Source: Mycobacterium sp. 1081908.1 (lineage in GTDB: Bacteria > Actinomycetota > Actinomycetes > Mycobacteriales > Mycobacteriaceae). Taken from it: DNA of 64,000 bases. The position numbers were made by a program, and so were the translations under genes. Where the stretch lies: the NCBI RefSeq assembly GCF_001673535.1, contig NZ_LZLY01000048.1:34390-98389 (forward strand), given 5' to 3'. Below, one piece after another: positions 24,485 through 34,655 of this stretch; positions within the stretch are counted from its first letter, which is position 1, and every line of letters starts with the position of its first letter. Under the pieces are notes generated by a model. That model worked only from the letters and a program-made list of their open reading frames with translations. It was not told where the DNA came from and did not search any database.

Positions 24485-24639
24485 GGGCGGCCTAACCCCT
24501 CCCACCACTGCCAATGCGCTTATCCACAAGCGCTATCAACAGTGGGGATAAATCACACGCGTGTGATTGGCCGGTCGCGACGTTGCTGAGCCAGTTACAG
24601 GAACACCCCAAGATGAATTCATAACCTCGCCGGGGTTGG

Positions 24640-24921
24640 TCAGTGCCAGCGCATCGTGAGCAACAGCCCGGTGATCATGAAAGCGAACGCGATCGCGTAG
24701 TTCCACGGGCCGAGTTGCGCCATCCAGTTCAGGGCGGCCGGCGCCTGGCTTCCGACGGCCGCCAATTGGAACACCATCAGCCAGACGAGTCCGATCAACA
24801 TGAGGCCGACAAACAGGCAAACGAACCACACGCTGGACGGTCCGACCTTCACTTTCACCGGGGTGCGGCTGACCGCGCTGACGGTGAAGTCGTTCTTCTT
24901 ACGGACCTTCGACTTGGGCAT
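24640..24921 (-). CDS. crgA: Cell division protein CrgA
   Basis: CrgA is a small divisome protein that interacts with FtsZ, FtsQ, FtsI and CwsA. The 93-residue protein has a basic N-terminus ([12 protein letters not shown]), then two membrane segments, [20 protein letters not shown] and [16 protein letters not shown], as in all actinobacterial CrgA proteins. It lies between the PH-domain gene and the DUF881 gene, as in M. tuberculosis. Confidence 0.96.
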   Translation of the reverse strand: MPKSKVRKKNDFTVSAVSRTPVKVKVGPSSVWFVCLFVGLMLIGLVWLMVFQLAAVGSQAPAALNWMAQLGPWNYAIAFAFMITGLLLTMRWH

Positions 24922-25042
24922 TTGAATACCTCGGCATTACCTGAACGACGGGACGGGATGCGACGATAACGGTGGCAGCTGCACGCATAGCTCGGATACG
25001 AGACTAACTCACCTGGCACGGTGACCAGGAAATGGAGACTCG

Positions 25043-25786
25043 ATGATGGACACGCGCCGCTCACCATGGCGCTTCGGGGTCCCGCTGGTCTGCCTGTTGG
25101 CTGGGTTGCTGCTCGCCGCCACGCACGGGGTCTCCGGCGGGGCCGAAATCCGGCGCAGCGATGCGCCGCGCCTGGTCGACCTGGTGCGCGAGGCCCAGTC
25201 GTCGGTCGATCGCCTGCGCGCCCAGCGCGACGAGCTGGCCAACAAGATCGACTCCGCGCACGGCCGGTCCACGGATGCGGCGCTCAAGGCGATGCTGCGG
25301 CGCTCGGCCGAGCTGGCCGGCGAGGCGGGCATGGACCCGGTGCACGGGCCGGGTCTGGTCGTGACCCTGCAGGACGCACAGCGCGACGCCAACGGCCGCT
25401 TCCCCCGCGACGCATCGCCCGACGATCTGGTCGTGCACCAGCAGGACATCCAGGCCGTCCTCAACGCGTTGTGGAGCGCCGGCGCCGAGGCGATCCAGAT
25501 GCAGGACCAGCGGATCATCGCGACGTCGGTGCCGCGCTGCGTCGGCAACACGCTGCTGCTCAACGGGCGTACCTACAGCCCGCCCTACACGATCACCGCG
25601 ATCGGTGACGCGGCGGCCATGCAGGCCGCCCTGGCCGCCGCTCCCCTGGTCGTCCTCTACAAGCAGTACGTGGTCCGGTTCGGCCTCGGGTATCGCGAAG
25701 AGGTCAAGCCCGACGTACGGATCGCCGGGCATTCCGAACCGGTCCGGACGCACTTCGCGCAGCCGGCGGGTCCGGTGGGGTACTGA
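25043..25786 (+). CDS. DUF881 family membrane-anchored protein (Rv0012 type)
   Basis: The 247-residue protein has an N-terminal membrane anchor or signal segment (FGVPLVCLLAGLLLAATHG, about 11-29), a coiled coil (about 42-72, LVREAQSSVDRLRAQRDELANKI) and the DUF881 core with GPGLVVTLQDAQ and LNALWSAGAEAIQMQDQRI. DUF881 proteins lie near division genes (crgA, trpG) in actinobacteria; their activity is unproven. It starts with ATG at 25043; trpG follows 21 bases later. Confidence 0.88.
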   Translation: MMDTRRSPWRFGVPLVCLLAGLLLAATHGVSGGAEIRRSDAPRLVDLVREAQSSVDRLRAQRDELANKIDSAHGRSTDAALKAMLRRSAELAGEAGMDPVHGPGLVVTLQDAQRDANGRFPRDASPDDLVVHQQDIQAVLNALWSAGAEAIQMQDQRIIATSVPRCVGNTLLLNGRTYSPPYTITAIGDAAAMQAALAAAPLVVLYKQYVVRFGLGYREEVKPDVRIAGHSEPVRTHFAQPAGPVGY

Positions 25787-25807
25787 GCCGGACGGTAACC
25801 TGACACG

Positions 25808-26506
25808 ATGCGGATCCTGGTCGTCGACAACTACGACAGCTTCGTGTTCAACCTGGTGCAGTACCTCGGCCAGCTCGGCGTCGAGGCCGACGTCTGGCGC
25901 AACGACGACGACCGTCTCTCGGACCAGACGGCCGTCGCGGCGCAGTTCGACGGCGTGCTGCTCAGCCCCGGGCCGGGCACCCCGGAACGCGCGGGCGCGT
26001 CGATCGGGCTGGTTCGCGCGTGCGCCGAGCAGCGCACCCCGCTGCTGGGGGTCTGCCTCGGACACCAGGCGATCGGGGTGGCGTTCGGCGCCACCGTGGA
26101 CCGCGCCCCGGAGTTGTTGCACGGCAAGACGAGCAGCGTGCTTCACGCCAATGTTGGTGTGCTGCAGGGACTTCCGGATCCATTCACGGCGACCCGGTAC
26201 CACTCGCTGACGATCCTGCCGGAGTCGCTGCCGGCGGCGCTGGAGGTGACGGCCCGCACCCGCAGCGGTGTGATCATGGGCGTGCGCCACACCGACCTGC
26301 CGATCCACGGCGTCCAGTTCCACCCGGAGTCGATCCTCACCGAGGGCGGGCACCGCATGCTGGCGAACTGGCTTGGGTACTGCGGCTGGACGCACGACGA
26401 CATGCTGGTGCGCCGCCTGGAGAACGAGGTCCGCGCCGCGGTCCGGCCCTATTTCCCGGACGCCGAGACCGGCGCGGCGGGAGCTACTGGCCGAACTTCA
26501 GCGTGA
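25808..26506 (+). CDS. trpG: Glutamine amidotransferase TrpG/PabA
   Basis: This is the glutaminase subunit that feeds ammonia to anthranilate synthase or aminodeoxychorismate synthase (tryptophan or folate synthesis). The class I triad is visible: Cys83 in GVCLGHQ and the His-Glu pair in GVQFHPESI. MRILVVDNYDSFVFNLVQYLG is the standard N-terminus. Since the gene is far from trpE and pab genes, it may serve both enzymes. The 232-residue length includes a 40-residue extension beyond many homologues. The 3' end overlaps the convergent pknB by 23 bases. Confidence 0.94.
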   Translation: MRILVVDNYDSFVFNLVQYLGQLGVEADVWRNDDDRLSDQTAVAAQFDGVLLSPGPGTPERAGASIGLVRACAEQRTPLLGVCLGHQAIGVAFGATVDRAPELLHGKTSSVLHANVGVLQGLPDPFTATRYHSLTILPESLPAALEVTARTRSGVIMGVRHTDLPIHGVQFHPESILTEGGHRMLANWLGYCGWTHDDMLVRRLENEVRAAVRPYFPDAETGAAGATGRTSA

Positions 26507-28361
26507 TGATCCCGTCCCGGTTGCAACCGGCCCCGGCGGGCGGGTTCTGATAGACCACCCGGTGGGACTGGGAGCCGCCGGCGTCGACGTCGGGTCCCTT
26601 GTCCAGCCCCCCGGTCCAGCCCAGCGCCCGCAACCGCGGTTCGGCGTCCGTCCAGAACATGCCGGTCAGGTCCGGCATCAGGAACTGGTTGCCCTTGGAC
26701 ACCTGAATTTCGATGATCGAGTCCACCGGAACCATCTGGCCCTTGGGCGGATTCGTGCCGATCACCTCACCGGCGGGCCGGGGGCTGTCGACCTGCGTCT
26801 GGGTGACTTTGGTGAAGCCGTAGACCGTGAGGTTCTTTTGCGCGATGTCGACGGTCTGGCCGGCGACGTCGGGGACCTGCTTGTTTTCCGGCCCGGAGCC
26901 GACGATGACGGTGATCACGTTCGTGATCGCCGACGTCTGGTTGGCCGGCGGGTTGGTCCCGATGACCTTGCCCAGCAGCTCCGGCGTTGACGGGGAGTTC
27001 GCCTGCTTGAACTTGGTGAAGCCCGCGGTCTTCAGCTTGGTGACCGCGTCGCTGTAGCTCAGCGAGGAGACGTCGGGCACCTCGCGCTGCTCGGGGCCGG
27101 TCGAGACGTTGATGGTGATCTCGTCGCCGGCGCTCACCGACGCGTTGGCGGCGGGGTCGGTGCTGATGACATGGTCGGGCGGAACCGTCGAGTCGGGCTT
27201 CTGCAGGGTGCGCGTCTTGAAGCCCCGGTTCTGCAGCGCGGCGATGGCGTCGGCGGACACCTGGCCGCGCATGTCGGGCACCTGGACGTCGCGGGTGCTG
27301 CCGCCGAACGTGTTGAAGGCGATGACCACGACGATGGTCAGCACCGCCAGCACGGCGACCGCGACGACCCAGCGGCCGATGGAGCCGCCGGCGCGGTCGC
27401 CGTCGGTGTCGTCCAGCGCCTGGCGTGGCAGCGGGTCGGTGCGCGGCCCGTGACCGGGGCCCGTGGAGGACAGGAACGAACTGCGCTCGGCGTCGGTGAG
27501 CACCTTGGGCGCTTCGGGGGGCTCGCCGTTGTGCACCCGGACCAGGTCGGCGCGCATCTCCGCCGCGGTCTGGTACCGGTTCTCCGGGTTCTTGGCCAGC
27601 GCCTTGAGCACCACGGCGTCGAGGTCGGCGGAGATGCCCTCGTGCCGTTTCGACGGCGGTACCGGATCCTCGCGGACATGCTGGTACGCGACCGCGACGG
27701 GCGAGTCACCCGTGAAAGGCGGTTCGCCGGTGAGGATTTCGTACAGGACGCAGCCCAGCGAATAGACGTCGGACCGGGCGTCGACGGAATCCCCGCGGGC
27801 CTGCTCGGGTGACAGGTACTGGGCCGTCCCGATCACGGCGGCGGTCTGGGTGACGCTGTTTCCGCTGTCGGCGATCGCGCGCGCGATGCCGAAGTCCATC
27901 ACCTTCACCGCGTTGGTGCTGCTGATCATGATGTTCGCCGGCTTGACGTCGCGGTGGATGATGCCGTTCTGATGGCTGAAGTTCAGCGCCTGGCAGGCGT
28001 CGGCGATGATCTCGATGGCGCGCCGGGGCGGCAGCGGGCCGTCGGTGTGCACGATGTCGCGCAGGGTGACGCCGTCGACGTACTCCATCACGATGTAGGG
28101 CAGCGGGCCGGTGGGTGTTTCCGCCTCACCGGTGTCGTACACCGCGACGATGGACGGGTGGTTCAGCGCCGCGGCGTTTTGCGCCTCGCGCCGGAAGCGC
28201 AGGTAAAAGCTCGGATCGCGGGCAAGGTCAGCGCGCAGCACCTTCACCGCGACGTCGCGGTGCAAGCGGACGTCGCGGGCCAGATGAACTTCGGACATGC
28301 CCCCGAAACCGAGGATCTCGCCGAGCTCATAGCGGTCGGACAGGTGCTGCGGGGTGGTCAT
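26484..28361 (-). CDS. pknB: Ser/Thr protein kinase PknB with four PASTA domains
   Basis: PknB is an essential receptor kinase controlling peptidoglycan synthesis, with CwlM among its known substrates. The kinase domain (1-275) has the glycine loop GFGGMSEV, Lys40, the catalytic loop [11 protein letters not shown] and the activation loop [18 protein letters not shown]. One membrane segment ([18 protein letters not shown], about 331-348) precedes four extracellular PASTA repeats ([28 protein letters not shown]), which bind muropeptides or lipid II. The ATG overlaps the pknA stop (ATGA). Its 3' end overlaps trpG. Confidence 0.98.
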   Translation of the reverse strand: MTTPQHLSDRYELGEILGFGGMSEVHLARDVRLHRDVAVKVLRADLARDPSFYLRFRREAQNAAALNHPSIVAVYDTGEAETPTGPLPYIVMEYVDGVTLRDIVHTDGPLPPRRAIEIIADACQALNFSHQNGIIHRDVKPANIMISSTNAVKVMDFGIARAIADSGNSVTQTAAVIGTAQYLSPEQARGDSVDARSDVYSLGCVLYEILTGEPPFTGDSPVAVAYQHVREDPVPPSKRHEGISADLDAVVLKALAKNPENRYQTAAEMRADLVRVHNGEPPEAPKVLTDAERSSFLSSTGPGHGPRTDPLPRQALDDTDGDRAGGSIGRWVVAVAVLAVLTIVVVIAFNTFGGSTRDVQVPDMRGQVSADAIAALQNRGFKTRTLQKPDSTVPPDHVISTDPAANASVSAGDEITINVSTGPEQREVPDVSSLSYSDAVTKLKTAGFTKFKQANSPSTPELLGKVIGTNPPANQTSAITNVITVIVGSGPENKQVPDVAGQTVDIAQKNLTVYGFTKVTQTQVDSPRPAGEVIGTNPPKGQMVPVDSIIEIQVSKGNQFLMPDLTGMFWTDAEPRLRALGWTGGLDKGPDVDAGGSQSHRVVYQNPPAGAGCNRDGIITLKFGQ

Positions 28362-29680
28362 TGCGGTGTCTCATCACGGGCCGGCGATGTGCTGGGTATA
28401 GAGGGAGGAACCCAGTCATGTCCATGCGGCCTGCTCTGAAGTCCAGAATTACCTATGCCCCGGGGATCCGTCCAATCCAGGCGCAAACGCGGCGCGGACC
28501 CGCTGGGCGTCTTGCTCGCCGGCGGCGCCGTCGCCGGCGGGGTCCCGGTGTCGGTGACCGTCGGGGGCGCCGGCTGCTCGTTTTCGGCGCGGGAGTTGAT
28601 GACGATGATCACCGCGATCAAGATGGCCAGCGCCCCCAGCACGCCCGCGGCCCACAGCAGCGCGCGCTGTCCCGACGAGAACGTGCGCCGCGCAGGCGGC
28701 CGCGACCGGCCGGTGGACGGCCCGGAGCGCCGGGGCGCGGCGGCGCGGCTGGGCCCGACGGCGGGCGACCTGGTGTGCGGGCTCGACGGAATGGCCGCCG
28801 GCGAGGCGCGGCCGGGGGGCGGTGACTGGCTCGGCCGCGGCGGCCGGCGACCGGCCCGGACCGCGGCGACGGCGTCGGCGAACGGTCCCCCGCTGCGGTA
28901 GCGCATCTGGGGGTTCTTGACGAGGGTGATCTCGATGAGTTCCCGCACGTTGGGCGGCAGCTCGGCCGGCAGCGGCGGCGGTGGTTCCTTGATGTGCTTC
29001 ATCGCCACCGTCAGCGCGCCGTCGCCGGTGAACGGGCGCTTACCCGAAACCACTTCGTAGCCAACGACTCCCAGTGAGTAGACATCGCTGGCGGGGGTCG
29101 CGTCGTGACCCAGCGCCTGCTCGGGGGCGATGTATTGGGCGGTGCCCATCACCATCCCGGTCTGGGTCACCGGCGCGGCGTCGACCGCCTTCGCGATACC
29201 GAAGTCGGTGATCTTCACCTGGCCGGTCGGGGTGATCAGGATATTGCCGGGTTTGACGTCGCGGTGCACCAGGCCGGCGGCGTGCGCGATCTGAAGGGCC
29301 CGGCCGGTCTGCTCGAGCATGTCGAGCGCGTGCCGCAGCGACAGCCGTCCGGTGCGCTTGAGCACCGAGTTCAGCGGCTCCCCGTTGACCAGCTCCATCA
29401 CCAGGTAGGCGGTGCGGCCCTCCCCGTCCAGCTGGCTCTCGCCGTAGTCGTGGACCTGGGCGATTCCCGGGTGATTCAGCATCGCCGTGGTGCGCGCCTC
29501 CGCGCGGAACCGTTCGATGAACTCAGGGTCCTGGGAGAACTCCTGCTTGAGTACCTTGACCGCGACGCGCCGGCCCAGCCGGCTGTCGACCGCCTCCCAC
29601 ACCTGGCCCATGCCACCGGTGGCGATGAGGCGCTGCAGGCGGTACCGGCCAGACAGCGTCACACCAACTCGCGGGCTCAT
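28358..29680 (-). CDS. pknA: Ser/Thr protein kinase PknA
   Basis: PknA works with PknB on cell shape and division targets. The 440-residue protein has an N-terminal kinase domain ([24 protein letters not shown], activation loop [17 protein letters not shown]), a Pro/Ser/Arg-rich linker (about 280-365), one membrane segment [21 protein letters not shown] and a short Pro/Thr-rich external tail without PASTA domains. ATG at 29680 gives [15 protein letters not shown]; the frame is open upstream but that overlaps pbpA. It overlaps pbpA upstream and pknB downstream by four bases each. Confidence 0.97.
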   Translation of the reverse strand: MSPRVGVTLSGRYRLQRLIATGGMGQVWEAVDSRLGRRVAVKVLKQEFSQDPEFIERFRAEARTTAMLNHPGIAQVHDYGESQLDGEGRTAYLVMELVNGEPLNSVLKRTGRLSLRHALDMLEQTGRALQIAHAAGLVHRDVKPGNILITPTGQVKITDFGIAKAVDAAPVTQTGMVMGTAQYIAPEQALGHDATPASDVYSLGVVGYEVVSGKRPFTGDGALTVAMKHIKEPPPPLPAELPPNVRELIEITLVKNPQMRYRSGGPFADAVAAVRAGRRPPRPSQSPPPGRASPAAIPSSPHTRSPAVGPSRAAAPRRSGPSTGRSRPPARRTFSSGQRALLWAAGVLGALAILIAVIIVINSRAENEQPAPPTVTDTGTPPATAPPASKTPSGSAPRLRLDWTDPRGIGNSGLQSRPHGHDWVPPSIPSTSPARDETPQ

Positions 29681-31152
29681 GGTCCTCCCTGTAGCGCGGC
29701 CTCGATCACCGCCCGGCCGATCGGTGCGGCGAGCGCGCCCCCGGTCGCGGATAGGCGGTCGCCACCGTTCTCCACCAGCACCGCCACGGCAACCTTCGGC
29801 GTCTTCGCGGGCGCGAACGCGATGTACCACGCGTGCGGCGGGGTGTTACGTGGGTCGGTGCCATGCTCAGCGGTACCCGTCTTGGATGCAATCTGCACGC
29901 CGGGAATCGCCCCTTTCTGCTGTGCGACCTTCTCGGCGCCGACCATCAGCTCTGTTAGCTTAGCGGCGACCTGCGGCGACACCGCGCGGCGCTGCTGATA
30001 GGGCGCGGTGGTGCTGATGTTGGAAAGGTCCGGCCCCTTGAGGCTATCGATCAGGTAGGGCTGCATCGTCACCCCGCCGTTCGCGATGGTCGCGGCGATC
30101 TCCGCGTTCTCGAGCGGTGTGAGCGCCACGTCCTTCTGGCCGATGCTGGACATTCCGAGCGCGGCGGCGTCGGGAATGATGCCGATGGTCGATTCGGCGA
30201 CCTGCAGCGGAATGACGCTCGGCGTGCTGTCCAGCCCGAAGGAATGCGCCATGCTGCGCAGCGCGTCGGCCCCGGTGAGGATGCCCAGCTGGACGAACGC
30301 GGTGTTGCAGGACAGGGCGAACGCCTGGCTGAGCGACACCGTCTGCTCGTTGCCGCACGGCGTGCCGCCGTAGTTCTCCAGGGTGGCGGTGCTGCCCGGC
30401 AGCGGAATGGAGGACGCCGCGGTCAGCTGTTCCGTTTCGTTCGCGCCGGCCTGCAGCGCGGCCGCGGTGGTGATGACCTTGAACGTCGAACCGGGCGGAT
30501 AGGTCTCGGAGATGGCGCGATTGGTCATCGGATTGTCGGGGTCGTCACGAAGCCGCTGCCACGCCTGCGATTGCACCTGGGAATCGTGCGACGCCAGCAG
30601 GTTGGGGTCATAGGACGGCGACGACACCATGGCCAGGATTTTGCCGGTGGACGGCTCCAGCGCGACGACGGCGCCCTTGCACGGCCCGCCGCAGCCCTGC
30701 TGCATGGCATCCCAACCCGCTTGCTGGACCCGCGGAACGATGGTGGTGTCGACGCTGCCGCCCCGCGGATCCCGACCGGTGAAGAAGTCGGCCAACCGTC
30801 GCCCGAACAGCCGCTCGTCGGACCCGTTGAGCACCGGATCCTCGGTGCGTTCCAGCCCCGTGCTGGAGTAGCGCAGCGAGTAAAAGCCGGTGACGGGCGC
30901 GTACACGGCGGGGTCGGGATAGACCCGCAGGAAACGGAACCGGCTGTCGGTGGCCACGGAGTACGCCAGCAGCTGGCCGCCCGCGATGATCTGGCCGCGC
31001 TGCCGGGAATACTCGTCGAGCAGGACGCGCTGGTTGCGCGGGTCGGCGCGCAGCCCGTCGGCGGCGAAGACCTGCGTCATCGTGGCGTTGAGCAACAGCA
31101 GCACGACCAACGCCATGACGGTCACCGAGATCCGGCGGAGAGAGGCGTTCAT
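29677..31152 (-). CDS. pbpA: Penicillin-binding protein PbpA (class B transpeptidase)
   Basis: PbpA is a monofunctional transpeptidase partnering with RodA-type glycosyltransferases. The 491-residue protein has an N-terminal anchor ([18 protein letters not shown], about 8-25), then the transpeptidase domain with the SxxK serine in PPGSTFKV, the SCN motif in LSCNTAFVQ and KTG in [13 protein letters not shown] at 31152 overlaps the rodA stop (ATGA). Upstream open sequence in the same frame lies inside rodA and is not coding. Confidence 0.97.
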   Translation of the reverse strand: MNASLRRISVTVMALVVLLLLNATMTQVFAADGLRADPRNQRVLLDEYSRQRGQIIAGGQLLAYSVATDSRFRFLRVYPDPAVYAPVTGFYSLRYSSTGLERTEDPVLNGSDERLFGRRLADFFTGRDPRGGSVDTTIVPRVQQAGWDAMQQGCGGPCKGAVVALEPSTGKILAMVSSPSYDPNLLASHDSQVQSQAWQRLRDDPDNPMTNRAISETYPPGSTFKVITTAAALQAGANETEQLTAASSIPLPGSTATLENYGGTPCGNEQTVSLSQAFALSCNTAFVQLGILTGADALRSMAHSFGLDSTPSVIPLQVAESTIGIIPDAAALGMSSIGQKDVALTPLENAEIAATIANGGVTMQPYLIDSLKGPDLSNISTTAPYQQRRAVSPQVAAKLTELMVGAEKVAQQKGAIPGVQIASKTGTAEHGTDPRNTPPHAWYIAFAPAKTPKVAVAVLVENGGDRLSATGGALAAPIGRAVIEAALQGGP

Positions 31153-32558
31153 ACCCGCTCGATCACCTCGGTGCCGGCCGCCGCGATCGGCGAGGTGTTG
31201 CGGGCGCGGGTGCGCAGGGGTCGCCGGGCGCTGTGCGAGATGCGCGCCAGGATGGCCAACAGGATGTAGTTCGCCAACAGTGACGACCCGCCGTAGGACA
31301 TCCATGGGGTGGTCAGCCCGGTCAGCGGAATCAGCCGCGTCACGCCGCCGACGACGATGAACAGCTGGATGGCCAGCGTCGACGCCAGGCCCGCTGCCAG
31401 CAGCTTGCCGAAGCTTTCGCGCGTCGCGATCGCCGTGCGCAGGCCGCGCACGATGACGATGGTGTAGAGCATCAGAAGGGCCGCCAGGCCCACCAGCCCG
31501 AGTTCCTCGCCGAACGCGGCGATGATGAAGTCCGTCGACGCCGCCGGCACCGTGTCGGGTTGACCGTTGCCCAGCCCGGTGCCGAAGATGCCGCCGGTGG
31601 CGAAGCTGAACATCGCCTGCACGAGCTGATAGCCGCTTCCGTCGGGATCGGAGAACGGGTCCCACCACATCTGCACCCGGACGCGGACGTGCTCGAAAAC
31701 GAAGTACGCCACGACGCTCGCCGCGGCGAAGAGCACCAGTCCGATGACGACCCAACTGAAGCGCTGGGTGGCGAGGTAGACCACCACCAGAAACGACGCG
31801 TAGAGCAACAGCGAAGTGCCGAGGTCTTTTTCGAAAACCATCACGCCGATCGAGATCACCCAGGCCGCCAACAGCGGCGCGAGGTCTCGGGGCCGCGGCA
31901 GGGTCATGCCCATGAAATGCTTGCCGACGCTGGTGAACAGACCCCGTTTGGCGATCAGCACCGCCGAGAAGAAGATCAGCAGCAGGATCTTGGAAAACTC
32001 GGCCGGCTGAATTGAGAAGCCCGGCAACCGAATCCAGATCTTGGCGCCGTTTTGTTCGGACAGGGATGCCGGTAGCACCGCGGGAATCGCCAAGAAGACC
32101 AGGCCGACGGCGCCGCAGATGTAGCCGTAGCGGGCGAGTTGCCGATGGTCCTTCAAGAACGTGATCACCAAAGCGAAGGCGGCCACCCCGACCACCGTCC
32201 ACAGCAGCTGTTGGGTGGCACTGGGGTGACGGCGCCCGTTCAGCTCGTTGTTGACGAGGTCGAGCCGGTGAATCATCACCAGGCCAAGTCCGTTGAGCAG
32301 GGCCACGATTGGCAGCAGCAGCGGGTCGGTGTAGGGGGCGAAGCGGCGGATGGCCAGGTGTGCGCTGCCGAACATGACCAGGAAGATGAGCCCGTAAGTC
32401 ACCAGGTTCCAGTGCAGGTCGCGGTCCTGGTTGGCCTGGACGATGAGCAACGCCGCGACGGTTATCAGCCCGGCGAAGCACAACAACAGCAGTTCGGCGT
32501 TGCGCCGAGTGGGCAGCGGAGGGGTGACCGCGACCGGCTGGAGTTGTTGTGTGGTCAT
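31149..32558 (-). CDS. rodA: SEDS peptidoglycan glycosyltransferase RodA
   Basis: SEDS proteins polymerise lipid II into glycan strands together with a class B PBP. The 469-residue protein has about 12 membrane segments and SEDS landmarks such as FSIQPAEFSKILLLIFFSA, MVFEKDLGTSLLLYASFL, ATGGIFGTGLGNG and GLTTPWMSYGGSSLLANY. The gene directly precedes pbpA, whose product is its expected partner, and follows pstP; both junctions are 4-base overlaps. Confidence 0.97.
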   Translation of the reverse strand: MTTQQLQPVAVTPPLPTRRNAELLLLCFAGLITVAALLIVQANQDRDLHWNLVTYGLIFLVMFGSAHLAIRRFAPYTDPLLLPIVALLNGLGLVMIHRLDLVNNELNGRRHPSATQQLLWTVVGVAAFALVITFLKDHRQLARYGYICGAVGLVFLAIPAVLPASLSEQNGAKIWIRLPGFSIQPAEFSKILLLIFFSAVLIAKRGLFTSVGKHFMGMTLPRPRDLAPLLAAWVISIGVMVFEKDLGTSLLLYASFLVVVYLATQRFSWVVIGLVLFAAASVVAYFVFEHVRVRVQMWWDPFSDPDGSGYQLVQAMFSFATGGIFGTGLGNGQPDTVPAASTDFIIAAFGEELGLVGLAALLMLYTIVIVRGLRTAIATRESFGKLLAAGLASTLAIQLFIVVGGVTRLIPLTGLTTPWMSYGGSSLLANYILLAILARISHSARRPLRTRARNTSPIAAAGTEVIERV

Positions 32559-34063
32559 GCCACCGCCCGGCAGTCGATGCCCGGCTTAGGTGGAGGCGGC
32601 GGCAGCGCGGTCACCGTCTGGGAAGTGGTGGGCGACGTGGTCGCGGGCGCGGTGTTCGCGGGGACGCTGGTCGAGGTGGTGCTGGTGGGCGGGGTGCCGC
32701 TGGAAGTGGTCGGGGGCGCTGAGGGATTCGGCTCTGTGGTGCTGCCCGTCGTCGTCGGGGCCGGCGGTGCCGGCGGAGAGGTGGCGCGGGGCGGCGGGCA
32801 GGGCGGCAGCAGCGAGTTCGCCGACAATTCCCGCAATTGCCCGATGGCGTTGTCCAGGCTTCCGGTTGGCAGCCCGGCCTGAACCTGCGCACGTTCGGGC
32901 GGGCGCAAATCCTGCAGTTGCATGAAGCGGCAGTCCAAATGACCGCCGCTCTGACTGAAACTGATCAACGACAACTCGTTGCGCGCGTTGAGACAGCCGA
33001 TCAGATAGGGCTCATGCAGGGACATGCCCAGCAGCGATCCCTGGATCCCCCGCAGGATCGACACCATGCCGTTGTATTCGGCGACGTAGTAGTTGCTGCG
33101 GATGATGGCCCGGCCGATGCCCAGGCCCGCGAGCACCAGCAGCACCATCAGCGTGACGACGATCGCCATCCGACGTCGTGACCATCGCTGGCGGCGCGTC
33201 GGTTCCTCTTGCGGCGGAACGCGTTTGGCGACCTCGTCGCGGGGCCTGATGGCGGAGGCGCGCCCGGCGGAGGTGTTGGGCAGGGTGGTCAGCTGGTCGT
33301 CGTCACCGGATACCGCGCCGGCCAGAATCGGCTGGGTCTGGCCGTAGTCGTAGTCGACGACGTCGGCGACCACCACGGTCACGTTGTCCGGGCCGCCGCC
33401 TCGCAGCGCCAATTCGATCAGGCGGTAAGCACTTTCGGCGACGTCGGGGATCTGCAGCGCCTCGTGGATGGTCTCGTCGCTGACTGGATCGGACAGTCCG
33501 TCGGAGCACAGCAGGTAGCGATCGCCGGCGCGCGCCTCGCGCATGGTCAGCGTGGGCTCCACCTCGTGGCCCGTCAGCGCCCGCATGATCAGCGACCGCT
33601 GGGGGTGGCTGTGCGCCTCTTCCCGGGTGATGCGCCCCTCGTCGACCAGGGTCTGAACGAACGTGTCGTCCTTGGTGATCTGGACCAGTTCGCCGTCGCG
33701 CAGCAGGTAGCCACGCGAGTCGCCGATGTGCACCAGCCCAATCCGATTGCCGTCGAACAATATTGCGGTAAGTGTGGTGCCCATCCCCTCGAGGTCGGGT
33801 TCCATCTCGACCTGCGCGGCGATGGCTGCATTGCCTGCGCGCACCGCGGAGTCGAGCTTGGCGAGCAGATCGCCACCGGGCTCGTCGTCGTCGAGGTGGG
33901 CCAGCGCGGCGATCACCAATTGGGAGGCCACCTCGCCGGCCGCGTGACCGCCCATGCCGTCGGCCAGGGCCAGGAGCCGGGCGCCGGCGTAGACGGAATC
34001 TTCATTGTTGGCGCGTACCAGGCCGCGGTCGCTGCGGGCCGCGTATCGCAGGACCAGGCTCAC
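32555..34063 (-). CDS. pstP: PP2C-type Ser/Thr phosphatase PstP
   Basis: PstP reverses phosphorylation by PknA and PknB. The catalytic domain (1-240) has the metal motifs RSDRGLVRANNEDS, LLALADGMGGHAAGE, LVHIGDSRGYLL and LLCSDGLSD. A membrane segment (MAIVVTLMVLLVLAGLGIG, about 300-320) precedes an external domain and a tail very rich in Pro and Thr (about 425-500). The Thr/Pro tail is a probable surface stalk. The stop overlaps the rodA start and the ATG overlaps the fhaB stop. Confidence 0.97.
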   Translation of the reverse strand: MSLVLRYAARSDRGLVRANNEDSVYAGARLLALADGMGGHAAGEVASQLVIAALAHLDDDEPGGDLLAKLDSAVRAGNAAIAAQVEMEPDLEGMGTTLTAILFDGNRIGLVHIGDSRGYLLRDGELVQITKDDTFVQTLVDEGRITREEAHSHPQRSLIMRALTGHEVEPTLTMREARAGDRYLLCSDGLSDPVSDETIHEALQIPDVAESAYRLIELALRGGGPDNVTVVVADVVDYDYGQTQPILAGAVSGDDDQLTTLPNTSAGRASAIRPRDEVAKRVPPQEEPTRRQRWSRRRMAIVVTLMVLLVLAGLGIGRAIIRSNYYVAEYNGMVSILRGIQGSLLGMSLHEPYLIGCLNARNELSLISFSQSGGHLDCRFMQLQDLRPPERAQVQAGLPTGSLDNAIGQLRELSANSLLPPCPPPRATSPPAPPAPTTTGSTTEPNPSAPPTTSSGTPPTSTTSTSVPANTAPATTSPTTSQTVTALPPPPPKPGIDCRAVA

Positions 34064-34527
34064 GGGCGCAACTCAATCGCCGTTTTGCCGATTCGAATCG
34101 GCGTTCCGATGGGAACCCTTACCGCAGTCGTCACCTTCGCCCTGTCAAGGTAAGTGCCGTTGGTCGATCCTAGATCCTCGACGTACCATTCCGAGCCGCG
34201 CTGAGACAGCCGGGCATGCCGCGTCGAGGCGTAGTCATCGGTGAGCACCAGGGTCGAGTCGTCAGCGCGTCCGATCAACACCGGCTGCCCGCTGAGAGTG
34301 ATACGGGCGCCCATCAAGGCCCCCTCGGTCACCACCAGATAGCGTGCGGCGGTGCGGCGCTGGCGTGCGGGCAGCAGGGTGCCGCGCAACGCCAAACCGC
34401 GGCGCACCATGACGGCCCCCGTGGGCGCGTAGATATCGGTCCGCAGGATCCGCAGCACGGACCAGATGAATACCCATAACAACATTAAAAATCCGGCACG
34501 CGTCAGCTGCAGTACTAGTCCCTGCAT
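34060..34527 (-). CDS. fhaB: FHA-domain protein FhaB/FipA
   Basis: FhaB binds phosphothreonine on kinases and division proteins. The 155-residue protein has an N-terminal membrane segment (GFLMLLWVFIWSVLRIL, about 12-28) and a C-terminal FHA domain with VLIGRADDSTLVLTDDYASTRHARL, and STNGTYL. The start ATG at 34527 gives MQGLVLQLTRAGF, as in other mycobacteria; the frame is open to 34722. It is between fhaA and pstP, with a 128-base gap to fhaA. Confidence 0.95.
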   Translation of the reverse strand: MQGLVLQLTRAGFLMLLWVFIWSVLRILRTDIYAPTGAVMVRRGLALRGTLLPARQRRTAARYLVVTEGALMGARITLSGQPVLIGRADDSTLVLTDDYASTRHARLSQRGSEWYVEDLGSTNGTYLDRAKVTTAVRVPIGTPIRIGKTAIELRP

Positions 34528-34655
34528 CTGGCGTCCTTTCCGTCCTGGCGCCGCACCCCTCGTCGCACCCGTGACACCGAGCACATCAGCAACGTCACGA
34601 TACTTGGACGGTGGTCGCCGCGGGGCGAAGCACGGCAGCTTTGAGCCCGGTGCGT

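Noticed and set aside
31153..32481. Long fused frame joining pbpA to sequence inside rodA
   Set aside because: The upstream part is an out-of-frame reading of rodA; pbpA starts at the ATG overlapping the rodA stop.
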